Source of the DNA: Nonomuraea rubra
GTDB taxonomy: Bacteria; Actinomycetota; Actinomycetes; Streptosporangiales; Streptosporangiaceae
DNA: 64,000 nucleotides
Direction: 5' to 3'
NCBI RefSeq assembly: GCF_014207985.1
Contig: NZ_JACHMI010000001.1
Location: forward strand, 8,787,001 to 8,851,000
The notes beneath the pieces are model-generated. The model saw only the letters and a program-made list of their open reading frames with translations, made no database searches and was not told the DNA's origin. Positions 16,603 to 24,897 of this stretch are shown one piece after another (the first letter of the stretch is position 1; every line of letters starts with the position of its first letter). Both the position numbers and the translations under genes were made by a program.

Positions 16603-16905
16603 TCATCTGAGCTGACTCTGCTCCGCACGAGCCGGTCTGCGCGGATGCGGGTTGGCCGACCGCTTCATCCGCTGGAGGGCCAAGAGAAGTGCCCCGGCGA
16701 GCACGGCGAGACCTGCGGTGATCACGACGTCGCGCATGCCGGTGTCGTACAAGCCGCGAAAGGTCATCGGGTCCGCACCGGCACGGCTGTGGGAGAGGAT
16801 CGTGCCGAGTATGGCTATGCCCAGCGCGCTGCCTGCTTGGCGTGCGGTGTTCACCGTGGCGGAGACGATGCCCGACCTTTGGCGAGGAACCTGTCCCGCT
16901 CGAAA
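16603..16905 (-). pseudogene. DHA2-type MFS transporter, C-terminal fragment
   Basis: The minus strand reads RQRSGIVSATVNTARQAGSA and then LGIAILGTILSHS, the conserved block near helix 11-12 of DHA2-family drug exporters, followed by a last helix and a basic tail. Everything N-terminal to this (about 400 residues) is missing. The breakpoint near 16905 abuts transposase debris, so a rearrangement removed the gene body. Confidence 0.75.
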
Positions 16906-16931
16906 ATTGTGTTACGTGTCCTGAGCTGCGG

Positions 16932-17520
16932 TTAAGCGGCGCGGTGGTACTCGCTGATCATGCCGGCAACTACGGTTTTCGACGGATGGATTGCAGGTCG
17001 TTGAGTTCGGCCACGTCGCGAAAGGGCTGTGTCGCGACGTCTGGTGGCCGTTGCTGCCGGGATTGGGGCGGCCGGTGCCCGTTGTAGCGGATCAGGTACT
17101 CCTGGAGCACGAGGGCCAGTGGCGTTCGTTGAGGATCACGACACGGTCCAGGAGTTCACGGCGCAGGGTGCCGATGACCCGCTCGCAGATGGCGTTCATC
17201 CTCGGGGTCCGCGGCAGCGTGGTAATGAACCGCAGCCCTTCAGCTGTGAACACCTCCCGAAAAGCAGAGGTGAAGAGCAGATCCCGATCGTGGATCACCA
17301 ACCGCAGCTCGGCGATGCGATCCCCCAGGTCCATCGCCAGGTTGCGGGCCCGCTGCACGGTTCATGCTCCGGTCGGGTTCGCGGTCACTCCGGCCAGGTG
17401 CAGTCGCCGGGTGCCGTGCTCGATGAAGACCAGCACATACAGCCGTTTGAGCAGCACCGTCTCGACCACCAGGAAGTCACACGCGACAATCGTGTGGGCC
17501 TGAGCAGCCAGGAACCGCCG
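16932..17520 (-). pseudogene. IS3-like integrase-core transposase remnant
   Basis: The catalytic half of an rve-type transposase in pieces. The strand reads AHTIVACDFLVVETVLLKRL, then HRARNLAMDLGD-like text (QRARNLAMDLGDRI), IHDRDLLFTSAF and MNAICERVIGTLRREL, and ends with RKPVVAGMISEYHRAA. A TGA replaces the usual tryptophan near 17360 and a frameshift occurs near 17110. The N-terminal part is missing. It joins directly to the broken XRE gene, so it probably inserted there or arrived by recombination. Confidence 0.82.
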
Positions 17521-18605
17521 ACGAGTTGCCAGCGGTAGCCGGCCTCTGAGGCCATCTCGGCTTGGTCGAAGCTGTCCTTCCAGGAGAGGCCGCGGCCCGT
17601 GGTGTCGCGAGCGAAGGCGGTCTCCGCCTCCGCCAGCAGTCGTCCCACCGCGCCGATCGTGTGGGCATCGCGCCGGTTCCCGTCACTGTCAGCGGAAACG
17701 GCGGGGGCGCGAGCTTGGCGGACCAGGAGCTCGGCCATCACCTGAGACGGAGCCCCGGCCTTGCCCGCAGCCTCGACGGCTGCGCCGGCCAGGCGGATGG
17801 CCCAGCGTCGCTGGCCGAGATCGCAGGCCTGCTGGGCAAGGGTGGCCAGCGCCCAGGCGCCGGTCAAGCCGTCCTCGGCTTGCTTGGCCAGTTTCAACGC
17901 CTGGCCGAGGTGCAGCTGGGCCTGGCCGTGCCGGGACAAATCGAACGCCATCCATCCAGCCAGCCGAGCCATTGGGGAGGCGGCCGTGAACAGCTCCGTC
18001 CGAACGTCGTCATCTGCTCTGCCGCGCAATAGCGGAGCCACCTTCGAGGCCAGGAAGTCGATGACCGCCGGGCGGAGCAGTCCGGCTCCGAATTGGTGAT
18101 CCATGCGGGTGAATGCCTCATGTGCCTCTTGAATGGCGCGTACGTCGCTAACGCCGACGCGTACGTTGCCGGCGTTGCCGCTGCTGGGGGCGTGCGGGTC
18201 GAAGCTCCAGGACACCAGCCATTCGCCCAGCACCGTGGGGGTGAAGGGCAGTGCGGCCAGCAGTTGTCGTCGTGACGTGTCGATCTCCCGCCTCCACAAC
18301 CGGCCCGCCGACTCGGCACAGCAGCCCACCGCGAGCCCGCTCACCTCCGTCTCGGGCGCCGGCTCGACGACAGGTTGGGGGACGGCCAGCCAGCGTTCCA
18401 CTTCTTCCACCGGTACGTGCCACGCGTGAGCGATGCGAACCCGATAGGCGGGCCGCATCCTCTGCTCGCCCCGTTCCCAGCGAGCCTAGGTGGTCACCGC
18501 GACGCCGATCAGCTCGGCGGCCTCCTCCTGCGTGAGGCCCTTGCGCTCGCGCGCCCGAACGAAGCCGGGACGGCCGTTGCCGGGTTGCCGTTCGGGCTGG
18601 TTCAC
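17507..18605 (-). pseudogene. XRE-family transcriptional regulator, disrupted
   Basis: An actinobacterial XRE regulator. The helix-turn-helix reads ARERKGLTQEEAAELIGVAV followed by TT, a TAG codon, then ARWERGEQRMRPAYRVRIA; the TAG at about 18488 stands where these proteins have tryptophan. Beyond it a long open region (AHEAFTRMDHQFGAG, GWMAFDLSRHGQAQLHLGQA) shows the TPR-like sensor domain. The C-terminus is cut by transposase sequence near 17510. Two independent lesions indicate a non-functional gene. Confidence 0.78.
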
Positions 18606-19222
18606 CGCGTGTCACGCTCCCTCACCGTCCAGGGGACCACACAGTGTGCGCCGCCAAAACCCGTTGCTCCAGTCGATTCCCGAAACGACCAGCAAACGAC
18701 CAGCCCGCTAGCGCGATTCGCGCTCTGGCACGGCAAACGTATAGATGACGCCGTGTACGGCAGGCATCGATGCCGGATTGCATGGACGCCGTCACAGCGC
18801 GTGACCTCGCGGGTCGCCACGCCCCGCGCTGTGACCAACGGGGAAACCTCGCCCGGCCGCTCCTGCCGAACCTGCGGCAGGGCGAGCTCCCTACCCCACC
18901 AGGAGGTGTCGAGCATGCGGCATGAGCGCTCGATCGGGACACGGTAAGGGAAGAGTGCTGGATGCCGCCCAGGGCTGGCCAGCTTGAGAGGAGGCGGTGG
19001 CATGACCTTTCCCCGCCACCAACTCCTTGAGCGTCACGGACGGATACGACTCAACGGGATATTGCCGCATCCCTGCGACGCCCCTTTCCGTGGCGATCGT
19101 TCGAGCTGGCCAGCCCTTCATCGACGGCCAGTCAACGACAGGAGCCCGCGCCTGCTGCGCCGTCTTCTAAAAGCCGGATCCGGCCGCGCTCCTTGGCCTA
19201 CCGACGTTGCAGGCATAGCACC
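18606..19222. other. About 600 bases without a supported gene
   Basis: No reading frame here resembles a known family. The short overlapping frames on both strands lack good ribosome sites. The 5' part would have been the promoter region of the broken XRE gene; AACGACCAGC is repeated directly at about 18687-18708. Confidence 0.5.
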
Positions 19223-19474
19223 GTGACCGACTGGAGGCCCTACCACCGCTACACCGGCAACGCGGCTCGGATCAGGGGCATCTGCTGCTGTGACACCTAC
19301 CAGTTCCTCTGCGAAGGCGGCCAATACGTGATCCTGCGCCGAAACTCCCTCGGCGATCTTGAAGAGACCGCCCGAGGCTGCCACCCGCGGGCTCGTGCGG
19401 TCTGGATGCAACTACTCCTGATGCATGCCGAGAAGTGCCAGCGCGGCAACCCGAAAATGGATCTCTGGCTGTAA
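19223..19474 (+). CDS. Small hypothetical protein
   Basis: An 83-residue protein starting with GTG (VTDWRPYHRYTGNAARIRGI) with cysteines clustered as CCCDTYQFLC. It is basic and has no membrane segment or signal peptide. Small proteins of this general look occur near actinobacterial HTH regulators, but I cannot name a function. Codon use is typical of the surrounding genes, so it is probably real. Confidence 0.5.
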   Translation: MTDWRPYHRYTGNAARIRGICCCDTYQFLCEGGQYVILRRNSLGDLEETARGCHPRARAVWMQLLLMHAEKCQRGNPKMDLWL

Positions 19475-19563
19475 GACGAGCGCCCCAGGAAGGGTGTGGG
19501 CCCGTGAAATAGTTCCAGCGAGCCCACCCCTTCATCAACCGGAACTGGCGGCCGGCATCAGCC

Positions 19564-19872
19564 TCACCCTGCCGGAGCCGTCCGGGCCTCTTCCTGCCCT
19601 TCCTCGCAGGCGTCGTGGGAATCGTCATAGCCCAGCAGTATCCGCAGGCCGTGCCGCGGGACTGCGTACCGACCACCGATCCTGAGCACCGGGCAGGGGA
19701 ACGTACCGGCTCTTGCCAGCCGGTACGCCGTCGTCCGTCCCATTCCCAGGAGCCGAGCGGCCTCCATCAGGCTGACCACGAGCGGCTCGTTCGCCCCGCC
19801 GACCACCTGCCGATCCGCCGGCCTCATCGAGTCCGCGGTGTCAAGCACCGCCGCGAGTGTCTGATCGTTCAT
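19564..19872 (-). CDS. Helix-turn-helix protein (excisionase/MerR-like)
   Basis: A 102-residue protein with LMEAARLLGMGRTTAYRLAR (about residues 35-54) and VLRIGGRYAVPRHGLRILLG. This is the DNA-binding pattern of excisionase-family proteins. It overlaps the end of the methyltransferase gene by 4 bases and is thus the last gene of a three-gene minus-strand unit. In a mobile element it could be an excision or copy-control factor. No integrase gene was found next to it. Confidence 0.75.
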   Translation of the reverse strand: MNDQTLAAVLDTADSMRPADRQVVGGANEPLVVSLMEAARLLGMGRTTAYRLARAGTFPCPVLRIGGRYAVPRHGLRILLGYDDSHDACEEGQEEARTAPAG

Positions 19873-20792
19873 CGACGTTCTCCCATGGATGGGCCGCGTT
19901 CTCCAGCTATTTGGGCCGGCTGGTTGCTCATGTCTTCGGTGTCGGTGACCGTCAACGGCTTGACGAGAATCAGCAGATCTTCGTGCGCGGTGGCGTGGAT
20001 GGGCAGCCCACGTGTCCAGCCCTTGCGGGCCTCGTGCATCTGGAAGAACGACGCCCGGTTGAGCAGCTTGCCGTGACCGAGCCCGCAGAGCAGGCACACG
20101 ATCCGGTCGGCGAGCACCAGCCCGGCCCGCGCGGCGACCTTCTGCACGTGGCCGGGCAGGTCGATGAGTTCGCCCTGCTGCCGGTACGGGCGCACCGTCA
20201 CCGCGACCACGCCGCCGGGCCGCAGCAGTTCGGTGCAGCCGGCGAGGATCTGGGCGAACCCGTCCAGCAGCACCGGCAGCCGCTGATGAGCCAGGTTGGC
20301 GCGGTCGCGGGAGTAGCGTTGGTTGTGCTTGCGGATGCCGGGCTCGCCGCTGTCACGAGTGGAGCGGACATGGCCGTGGGTGGCCGCCCCGTACGGCGGG
20401 GAGGTGAGCACCAGCGCCGCCTGTCCCGTCAGGCCGTGCAGCAGGCCGGTGATGCCGCGCGCGTCCCCGGCGAACACGGTGCCGGTGCCGGTGGCGCCCT
20501 GGCGGCGGGCGTGCGCGAGGTTGGCGACCGCGAGCTCCGCCCAGCCCTGCTCGTACTCCACCCCGGCAGCGTCGCGGCCCAGATGCACGGCCTCGACCAG
20601 GGTGGTGCCGATCCCGCACATCGGGTCGATGACGAGCTCGCCCGGCCGGGTGTAGGTGTCGATCACCTGGGCGGCGATCGCGGGCAGCATCTTGCCCGGG
20701 TGCTTCATGGATTCCGGCAGGTACCGGCCCTGCCGCTGGGAGCGGGACGGCTGCTGGCCCGTCGCCCATACCGAGGTCGTCGTCGTAGTCAT
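19869..20792 (-). CDS. Site-specific DNA methyltransferase
   Basis: A 307-residue amino-methyltransferase. Motif I DPMCGIGTT (residues 56-64) precedes the catalytic motif IV TSPPYG (residues 130-135). TSPPY is typical of N4-cytosine methylases and of some N6-adenine ones. The recognition domain between and after these motifs is small. No restriction endonuclease is encoded nearby, so it is either an orphan or a mobile-element-protecting enzyme. It overlaps the upstream methylase-like gene by 4 bases. Confidence 0.82.
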   Translation of the reverse strand: MTTTTTSVWATGQQPSRSQRQGRYLPESMKHPGKMLPAIAAQVIDTYTRPGELVIDPMCGIGTTLVEAVHLGRDAAGVEYEQGWAELAVANLAHARRQGATGTGTVFAGDARGITGLLHGLTGQAALVLTSPPYGAATHGHVRSTRDSGEPGIRKHNQRYSRDRANLAHQRLPVLLDGFAQILAGCTELLRPGGVVAVTVRPYRQQGELIDLPGHVQKVAARAGLVLADRIVCLLCGLGHGKLLNRASFFQMHEARKGWTRGLPIHATAHEDLLILVKPLTVTDTEDMSNQPAQIAGERGPSMGERR

Positions 20793-21703
20793 GCCTGCTC
20801 TCCCTCCAGCCAGGCCTGCTCGCCCAGCAGCGGATGATCCTCTGAATCGTCGGTGTTCCTGGAGCCGGACGTGGGCGGGGAGCTCTCGGGGCGCTGTTTG
20901 GTGAAGATGAACACGTCGCTGTGCACGCGGGCGCTGAGGGGCAGGCCGGCGACGGGTGTACCGGTCTTCGACATCCCCCAGGTGATCGGCGCCTCGATGG
21001 ACGCGCCACGGAGCGGGACGCGCAGGGCGACGATGTGCTGCAGGTACAACAGCCCCGCCCGTTGTGCCGCGGCGATCAGGGTTGGGGCCGGGTCGAGGAG
21101 TTCCTGCCCGTGCCGGTGCAGGCCGGTGACGACGACCAGGTGGCCTCCGGGCTTCAACAGCGCCGCCGATTCGGCCAGGTCAAATGTCGTCCGGTTGGTC
21201 GGGTTTGCCGGTTCGGTCGCTTGTGCGTCTTGCTGGGACGGGCAGGTGTGAGTGCGTACGACCAAGGCGGCAGTCCCGATGAGATCTTGAATGTCGGTGG
21301 GCCAGGTGTCGGGTCGGGTGAGACGGAGGTCGGCCACCTCCAGGTCGTGGTCGGGATGGAGCCTGGCCAGCGTCTTGCCGATGACGGTGAGCAGGTCGGG
21401 GTCGGTGATGGTGGCGGTGGCCTGGCAACCCATGGCCAAAGCGGTGGAGATGACGTGGTGGTCGGCGGCGTCCAGGTCGATCACGAGGTCGCCGAGCCGA
21501 GTGCACGCGGTGACCAGGTGGCGGACCAGCGGTCCACTCACCGGGACGCAGCAGCCGGTGCGGCAGGCGGGAACGGTTTCGGTGTCGGCGGCTGCCGGCC
21601 AGACGCTCAGCGGCAGATGGCGTGCGTCCACCTCGCGGACGGTCTGGGCGGGAGCGAGCGGGCGGGCGGTGTGGGAGCGGTCGGCAGGTGCAGGTGGTGT
21701 CAC
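20789..21703 (-). CDS. Methyltransferase-fold protein, probably catalytically inactive partner
   Basis: A 304-residue protein whose second half has the layout of a Rossmann methylase: LVIDLDAADHHVISTALAMG in motif I position, SAALLKPGGHLVVVTGL as the late beta-hairpin block, and a C-terminal SARVHSDVFIFTKQ. The C-terminal layout resembles the DNA methylase encoded immediately downstream (PIHATAHEDLLILVK). It lacks a [ST]PP[YF] motif and the glycine pattern of motif I, so catalysis is unlikely. The ATGA overlap suggests that the two are made in equal amounts and may form a complex. Confidence 0.6.
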   Translation of the reverse strand: MTPPAPADRSHTARPLAPAQTVREVDARHLPLSVWPAAADTETVPACRTGCCVPVSGPLVRHLVTACTRLGDLVIDLDAADHHVISTALAMGCQATATITDPDLLTVIGKTLARLHPDHDLEVADLRLTRPDTWPTDIQDLIGTAALVVRTHTCPSQQDAQATEPANPTNRTTFDLAESAALLKPGGHLVVVTGLHRHGQELLDPAPTLIAAAQRAGLLYLQHIVALRVPLRGASIEAPITWGMSKTGTPVAGLPLSARVHSDVFIFTKQRPESSPPTSGSRNTDDSEDHPLLGEQAWLEGEQA

Positions 21704-22294
21704 GATGATGTGGCCCGATCACCCGGGCCGGCTGGTTCCTGTCACTCAGCTAAATACCGGTGTCCAGGACCGATTTGGGACACGACGACAAGCAAAGAAT
21801 CCGTCACCTGTCTCGGCCGTCTTACGGCTCGAAGAGGACTCCACCTCATCGGATCCCAGTCCCGACGCTGGCGGGTATTTCGGAGCTCGGAGTTCCGTAC
21901 ACGATCCGGACAACGTCCGGACAGAAACCGGACAACGGCCTCAACAACCCCCTGTCGGCCCGGATTCGCAGCGAGGAGATCCCCGTAGGCCGCACCCCAG
22001 TGTCGCGAGACAAGCATGCGGCCGTGGTGGGCGAGAAGGGCCGAGGCGAGTCAATGTTCCCCGGCGAGTGTCCGTGGAACGGCTCTGCGCGCTTACGCCG
22101 GATATCCCGGACATACGGAATGGATTACACCTGGTGCCTGAAGACCGCAGGACGATCTGGCTGTCCTGTACCGGCGCTCCCCTCTACTCTCGACGGTGAC
22201 GGCACTGACGCCGCCGGACCAACGAGGCCTACCTTCGAGACGGTGATGATCGCCATCGCTCAGCCCCTCACGCCCAGCAGCTGGCGAGGCCGGC
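21704..22294. other. About 590 bases between divergent units, no supported gene
   Basis: This gap separates the minus-strand methyltransferase unit from the plus-strand STAS genes, so it must hold promoters for both directions. The small frames on either strand have no recognisable similarity. It contains the triple CCGGACA repeat listed separately. Confidence 0.5.
21906..21937. repeat. Three direct CCGGACA repeats
   Basis: CCGGACAACG at 21906-21915, CCGGACA at 21917-21923 and CCGGACAACG again at 21928-21937: three direct copies at 11-base spacing, about one helical turn. Such spacing is typical of regulator or iteron binding sites. No binding protein can be named. Confidence 0.5.
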
Positions 22295-22729
22295 GTGACG
22301 TCCTTGCACCTTGACTGCCGCCCGGCCCCCCTCGGCGTGGTGATCACGGTCGGCGGCGAACTCGACGCGACCAACGCCGACGACCTGGAGACCTATGTCG
22401 GCCGGATGCGGCAGCCGGGCCAGCCCGTGGTACTCGATCTCGGCGGCCTCACCTTCATGGACAGCTCTGGCCTACATGTCCTGTTGCGTGTCCACGCTGA
22501 GATCCGCAAGCAAGGCAGTACCCTGCACCTGGCCGCCGTACGGGATCTCCCTGCCCGCCTGCTGCAAATCACCGAAGTATGGGATGCCCTCAACATCCAT
22601 CCCACAGCCGAAGCCGCCATCGCAACGCTGCTCGACCCCCCCCTGCACCGACGCCGCGCCTGTGGAGACTGCCATGAGACTGACCCACCGGTACCTGCCA
22701 GGCGCGAGCATCATCACGATCGACGGTGA
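22295..22729 (+). CDS. STAS-domain anti-sigma factor antagonist
   Basis: A 144-residue protein with a STAS domain over residues 1-110. It includes GELDATNADDLETYV and FMDSSGLHVLLRVHAEI, where the serine pair is the usual phosphorylation site of SpoIIAA/RsbV proteins. Such antagonists bind an anti-sigma kinase when dephosphorylated. Its tail after residue 120 is His/Arg-rich and overlaps the next gene by 56 bases, so the true end may have drifted by frameshift. A possible kinase partner, the HATPase at 41902-43374, lies far away. Confidence 0.83.
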   Translation: MTSLHLDCRPAPLGVVITVGGELDATNADDLETYVGRMRQPGQPVVLDLGGLTFMDSSGLHVLLRVHAEIRKQGSTLHLAAVRDLPARLLQITEVWDALNIHPTAEAAIATLLDPPLHRRRACGDCHETDPPVPARREHHHDRR

Positions 22730-23042
22730 GGTGGACATCACCACCTCCCGCGAACTGGAGAACTACATCGACCTGGTACGCCGCAGCCTCGACGACCAAC
22801 TGATCATCGACGCCACCAGGTTGTCCTTCCTGGACAGCTCCGGGCTGGCCGTGCTGCTCGCCGCCGCAGTCCTCGCCCAGGCCCGCGGCGTCGCCGTGCA
22901 CCTCGCCGGCCTGCAGCCGCGAGTCGCTCGCATCCTGGAGATCACCGGCGCCATGCCAGCCATTCGCGCCTACGACCACGTGGAGCAGGCGCTAGCCGCC
23001 GTTGAATGCACCGGCGGGGTCCCCTTCACTGAGCCCGTCTGA
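22674..23042 (+). CDS. Second STAS-domain anti-sigma factor antagonist
   Basis: A 122-residue STAS protein in a different frame from the first. It has IITIDGEVDITTSRELENYI and LSFLDSSGLAVLLAAA with the conserved serine pair. The ATG has GGAG eight bases upstream, within the tail of the previous gene. Two adjacent antagonists with different surfaces suggest that they act on different partners or as a heterodimer. The two STAS domains are clearly related and may have arisen by duplication. Confidence 0.84.
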   Translation: MRLTHRYLPGASIITIDGEVDITTSRELENYIDLVRRSLDDQLIIDATRLSFLDSSGLAVLLAAAVLAQARGVAVHLAGLQPRVARILEITGAMPAIRAYDHVEQALAAVECTGGVPFTEPV

Positions 23043-23368
23043 GCGTCCCGCCGCATCCGCACCAGCCGCTGCAAGGCGGTACGGCAGCCTTGGAACATTT
23101 TTGACCTCGTGATCTCGGCCTGGCGCTGTTCTGCCAGGTCAGGCCGTTTTCGGTCGAGGTTCGGACACCGACCGGTCTCCACCGCTCTGCGCCATCGAGA
23201 CATCCCCAGAGCCGCGTTACCGCAGGTCAGACGCGGTTTCGGCATGTTCTCAGTCTTTGGGTGATCTTTGTCCGGGCCGAAGTCTGCCCGGAAGATGTCC
23301 GGTTCCTGTACGGAACCTCTGGCGGCATGAGCAGCATCCGATCCGCTCACCCGCCTTCGGGGGCTGCC
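23043..23368. other. About 325 bases upstream of the transfer region
   Basis: No gene is supported here. A possible longer start of the following gene reaches into it (in-frame starts at 23261 and 23327). The stretch probably carries the promoter of the conjugation operon. Confidence 0.4.
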
Positions 23369-24205
23369 ATGTACGACACCCGCTCGACCGACGCCACCGC
23401 TCCGATCGCCGCGCCTGCTCACGAGACCTGCCTCGGCATGACGGACACCTCGCGCGACGCCTCGACAGCGTCCGCGCAAGGGCGTCCACTCGATCTGGCC
23501 GAGCGTGCCTTCCGGCTGCTCATGCAGGGACCGCAACCGCTGGCCGTGGACGGAACCGCCCTCGGGCCTGGTCTGCCCGTCAGGCCGATCCCGCTCGATG
23601 AGCTCGGCACCCTCCTCCTGCACCCGTCCTGCCCTCGGGCCACCCGCGACGAGGTCTGGCGGCACCTCATCGAGCAAGCCCGCACCCACCGAGGCGCGTG
23701 GATGGTGGCCGCCGTCGCGCTCGCCACTCCCATGCTGCGCCGCCTGCTCAAGACCCTCGCCCAGACGCTACCGGTCGAGCGCGAGGAACTGGAGGCCGAG
23801 ATGCTGGCCTGCTTCATGGAGGCGCTGGGCCGAGTGGAGCTGTCCTGGTCGCACCTGGTGCTGCGGCTTTCGCGGCTGACCCAGTTCGCCGTCCTGCGCG
23901 CCCATGCCATCGACCGAGCCGACCTGCTGCCAGAGCCGGACATGAGCGACGGCCAACAGGCGCTGCGCTACCCGTCCGGGCACGTCGACGAGCTGCTGGA
24001 GCGGGCGGTCGAGCTGGGCGTCATCACCGCGCAGGCGGCCGAACTGATTTCCATGACCCGCCTGGACAGCATCTCGCTCAGCACCTACTGCCGGGCCCGC
24101 GGCCTGCTGTACTGCACCGAGCTCAAACGCCGCCAGCGTGCCGAAGCGCGCCTTCGGCAGGCCCTGCTTGGCGGTGATTTGTCGCTGTCCGGCAATGCCG
24201 AGTGA
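23369..24205 (+). CDS. Hypothetical protein at the head of the conjugation block
   Basis: A soluble, largely helical protein of about 278 residues. Blocks such as EVWRHLIEQARTHRGAWMVA and LRLSRLTQFAVLRAHAID, together with a C-terminal helix-rich part (YCRARGLLYCTELKRRQRAE), give it the look of a sigma-factor-like or DNA-binding protein, but no definite motif was found. Similar proteins sit upstream of pilin genes in actinobacterial conjugative elements as far as I know. The start is uncertain: ATG at 23369 has GGGGG upstream, while 23327 and 23438 are alternatives. Confidence 0.6.
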   Translation: MYDTRSTDATAPIAAPAHETCLGMTDTSRDASTASAQGRPLDLAERAFRLLMQGPQPLAVDGTALGPGLPVRPIPLDELGTLLLHPSCPRATRDEVWRHLIEQARTHRGAWMVAAVALATPMLRRLLKTLAQTLPVEREELEAEMLACFMEALGRVELSWSHLVLRLSRLTQFAVLRAHAIDRADLLPEPDMSDGQQALRYPSGHVDELLERAVELGVITAQAAELISMTRLDSISLSTYCRARGLLYCTELKRRQRAEARLRQALLGGDLSLSGNAE

Positions 24206-24496
24206 AGCCCACACCCCGGCTTTCGTCATACGTCGAGACGGACAGTCATGAACGGGCAAATTCCACCGGCCCCGGTGTCTGATTTCGGCCCTTGACCCCG
24301 GTCTTTTAGCAGGTGAAAGGCAGCGCGGACGGCACCGAGCCCGGACAGGCCGCACCCGGCCACCGGTTCCTGTCACCACCGGACCGCCATCCGCATCCAG
24401 CACCGAAGGAGGACGCCCACCCGGCCTCGCCCGGGCCCGAGCCTCCGCGCCGCCTTCCACATCGAACCTCGCGTCCATCTGCCCGGGGAGGCAGCC

Positions 24497-24895
24497 GTGA
24501 TCCAACGTTCCCGCTTCACCACCCGCAAGAGCCTGCTTATTACTGCCGTCATCGTCGCCGCCGTGACGCTCGGCACCCTGCTGGAACTCGCCCTGGCCCA
24601 CTTCGCCCAGGCCACCGCCGCAGGCCTGCCCACCGAGGCGCTCGCCGACGGCGGCAAGGGGCCAGACTCGCTCAACGCGGTGATCGACAATCTGCGCAAC
24701 GTCATCGTCGGCCTGCTGGTGGCCCTGGCCACCCTGTTCCTCACGGTGGGCGGGGTCCGCTACATCCTGGCCGGCGGCGACCCGGGCGAGGTCGAGGCGG
24801 CCAAGAAGACCCTGCGCTACGCCGCGCTCGGCTACGGCATCGCCGTGCTGGCGCCGCTGCTGGTCAGCGTCCTCAAGGGCATCGTCGGAGCTTGA
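24497..24895 (+). CDS. TrbC/VirB2-like pilin
   Basis: A 132-residue protein with an N-terminal signal-like helix (LLITAVIVAAVTLGTLLELA) and two further hydrophobic segments. Between them is YILAGGDPGEVEAAKKTLRY, the loop conserved in Gram-positive VirB2/TrbC-type pilins. This would be the pilus or surface subunit of the type IV secretion machine. The GTG start follows the gap after 24205, and the stop is 2 bases before the next gene. Confidence 0.8.
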   Translation: MIQRSRFTTRKSLLITAVIVAAVTLGTLLELALAHFAQATAAGLPTEALADGGKGPDSLNAVIDNLRNVIVGLLVALATLFLTVGGVRYILAGGDPGEVEAAKKTLRYAALGYGIAVLAPLLVSVLKGIVGA

Positions 24896-24897
24896 CC

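Noticed and set aside
24313..24897. Upstream in-frame extension of the VirB6/TrbL-like gene
   Set aside because: It overlaps the pilin gene in another frame and reads as Arg/Pro-rich noise; the GTG at 24898 fits the operon spacing.
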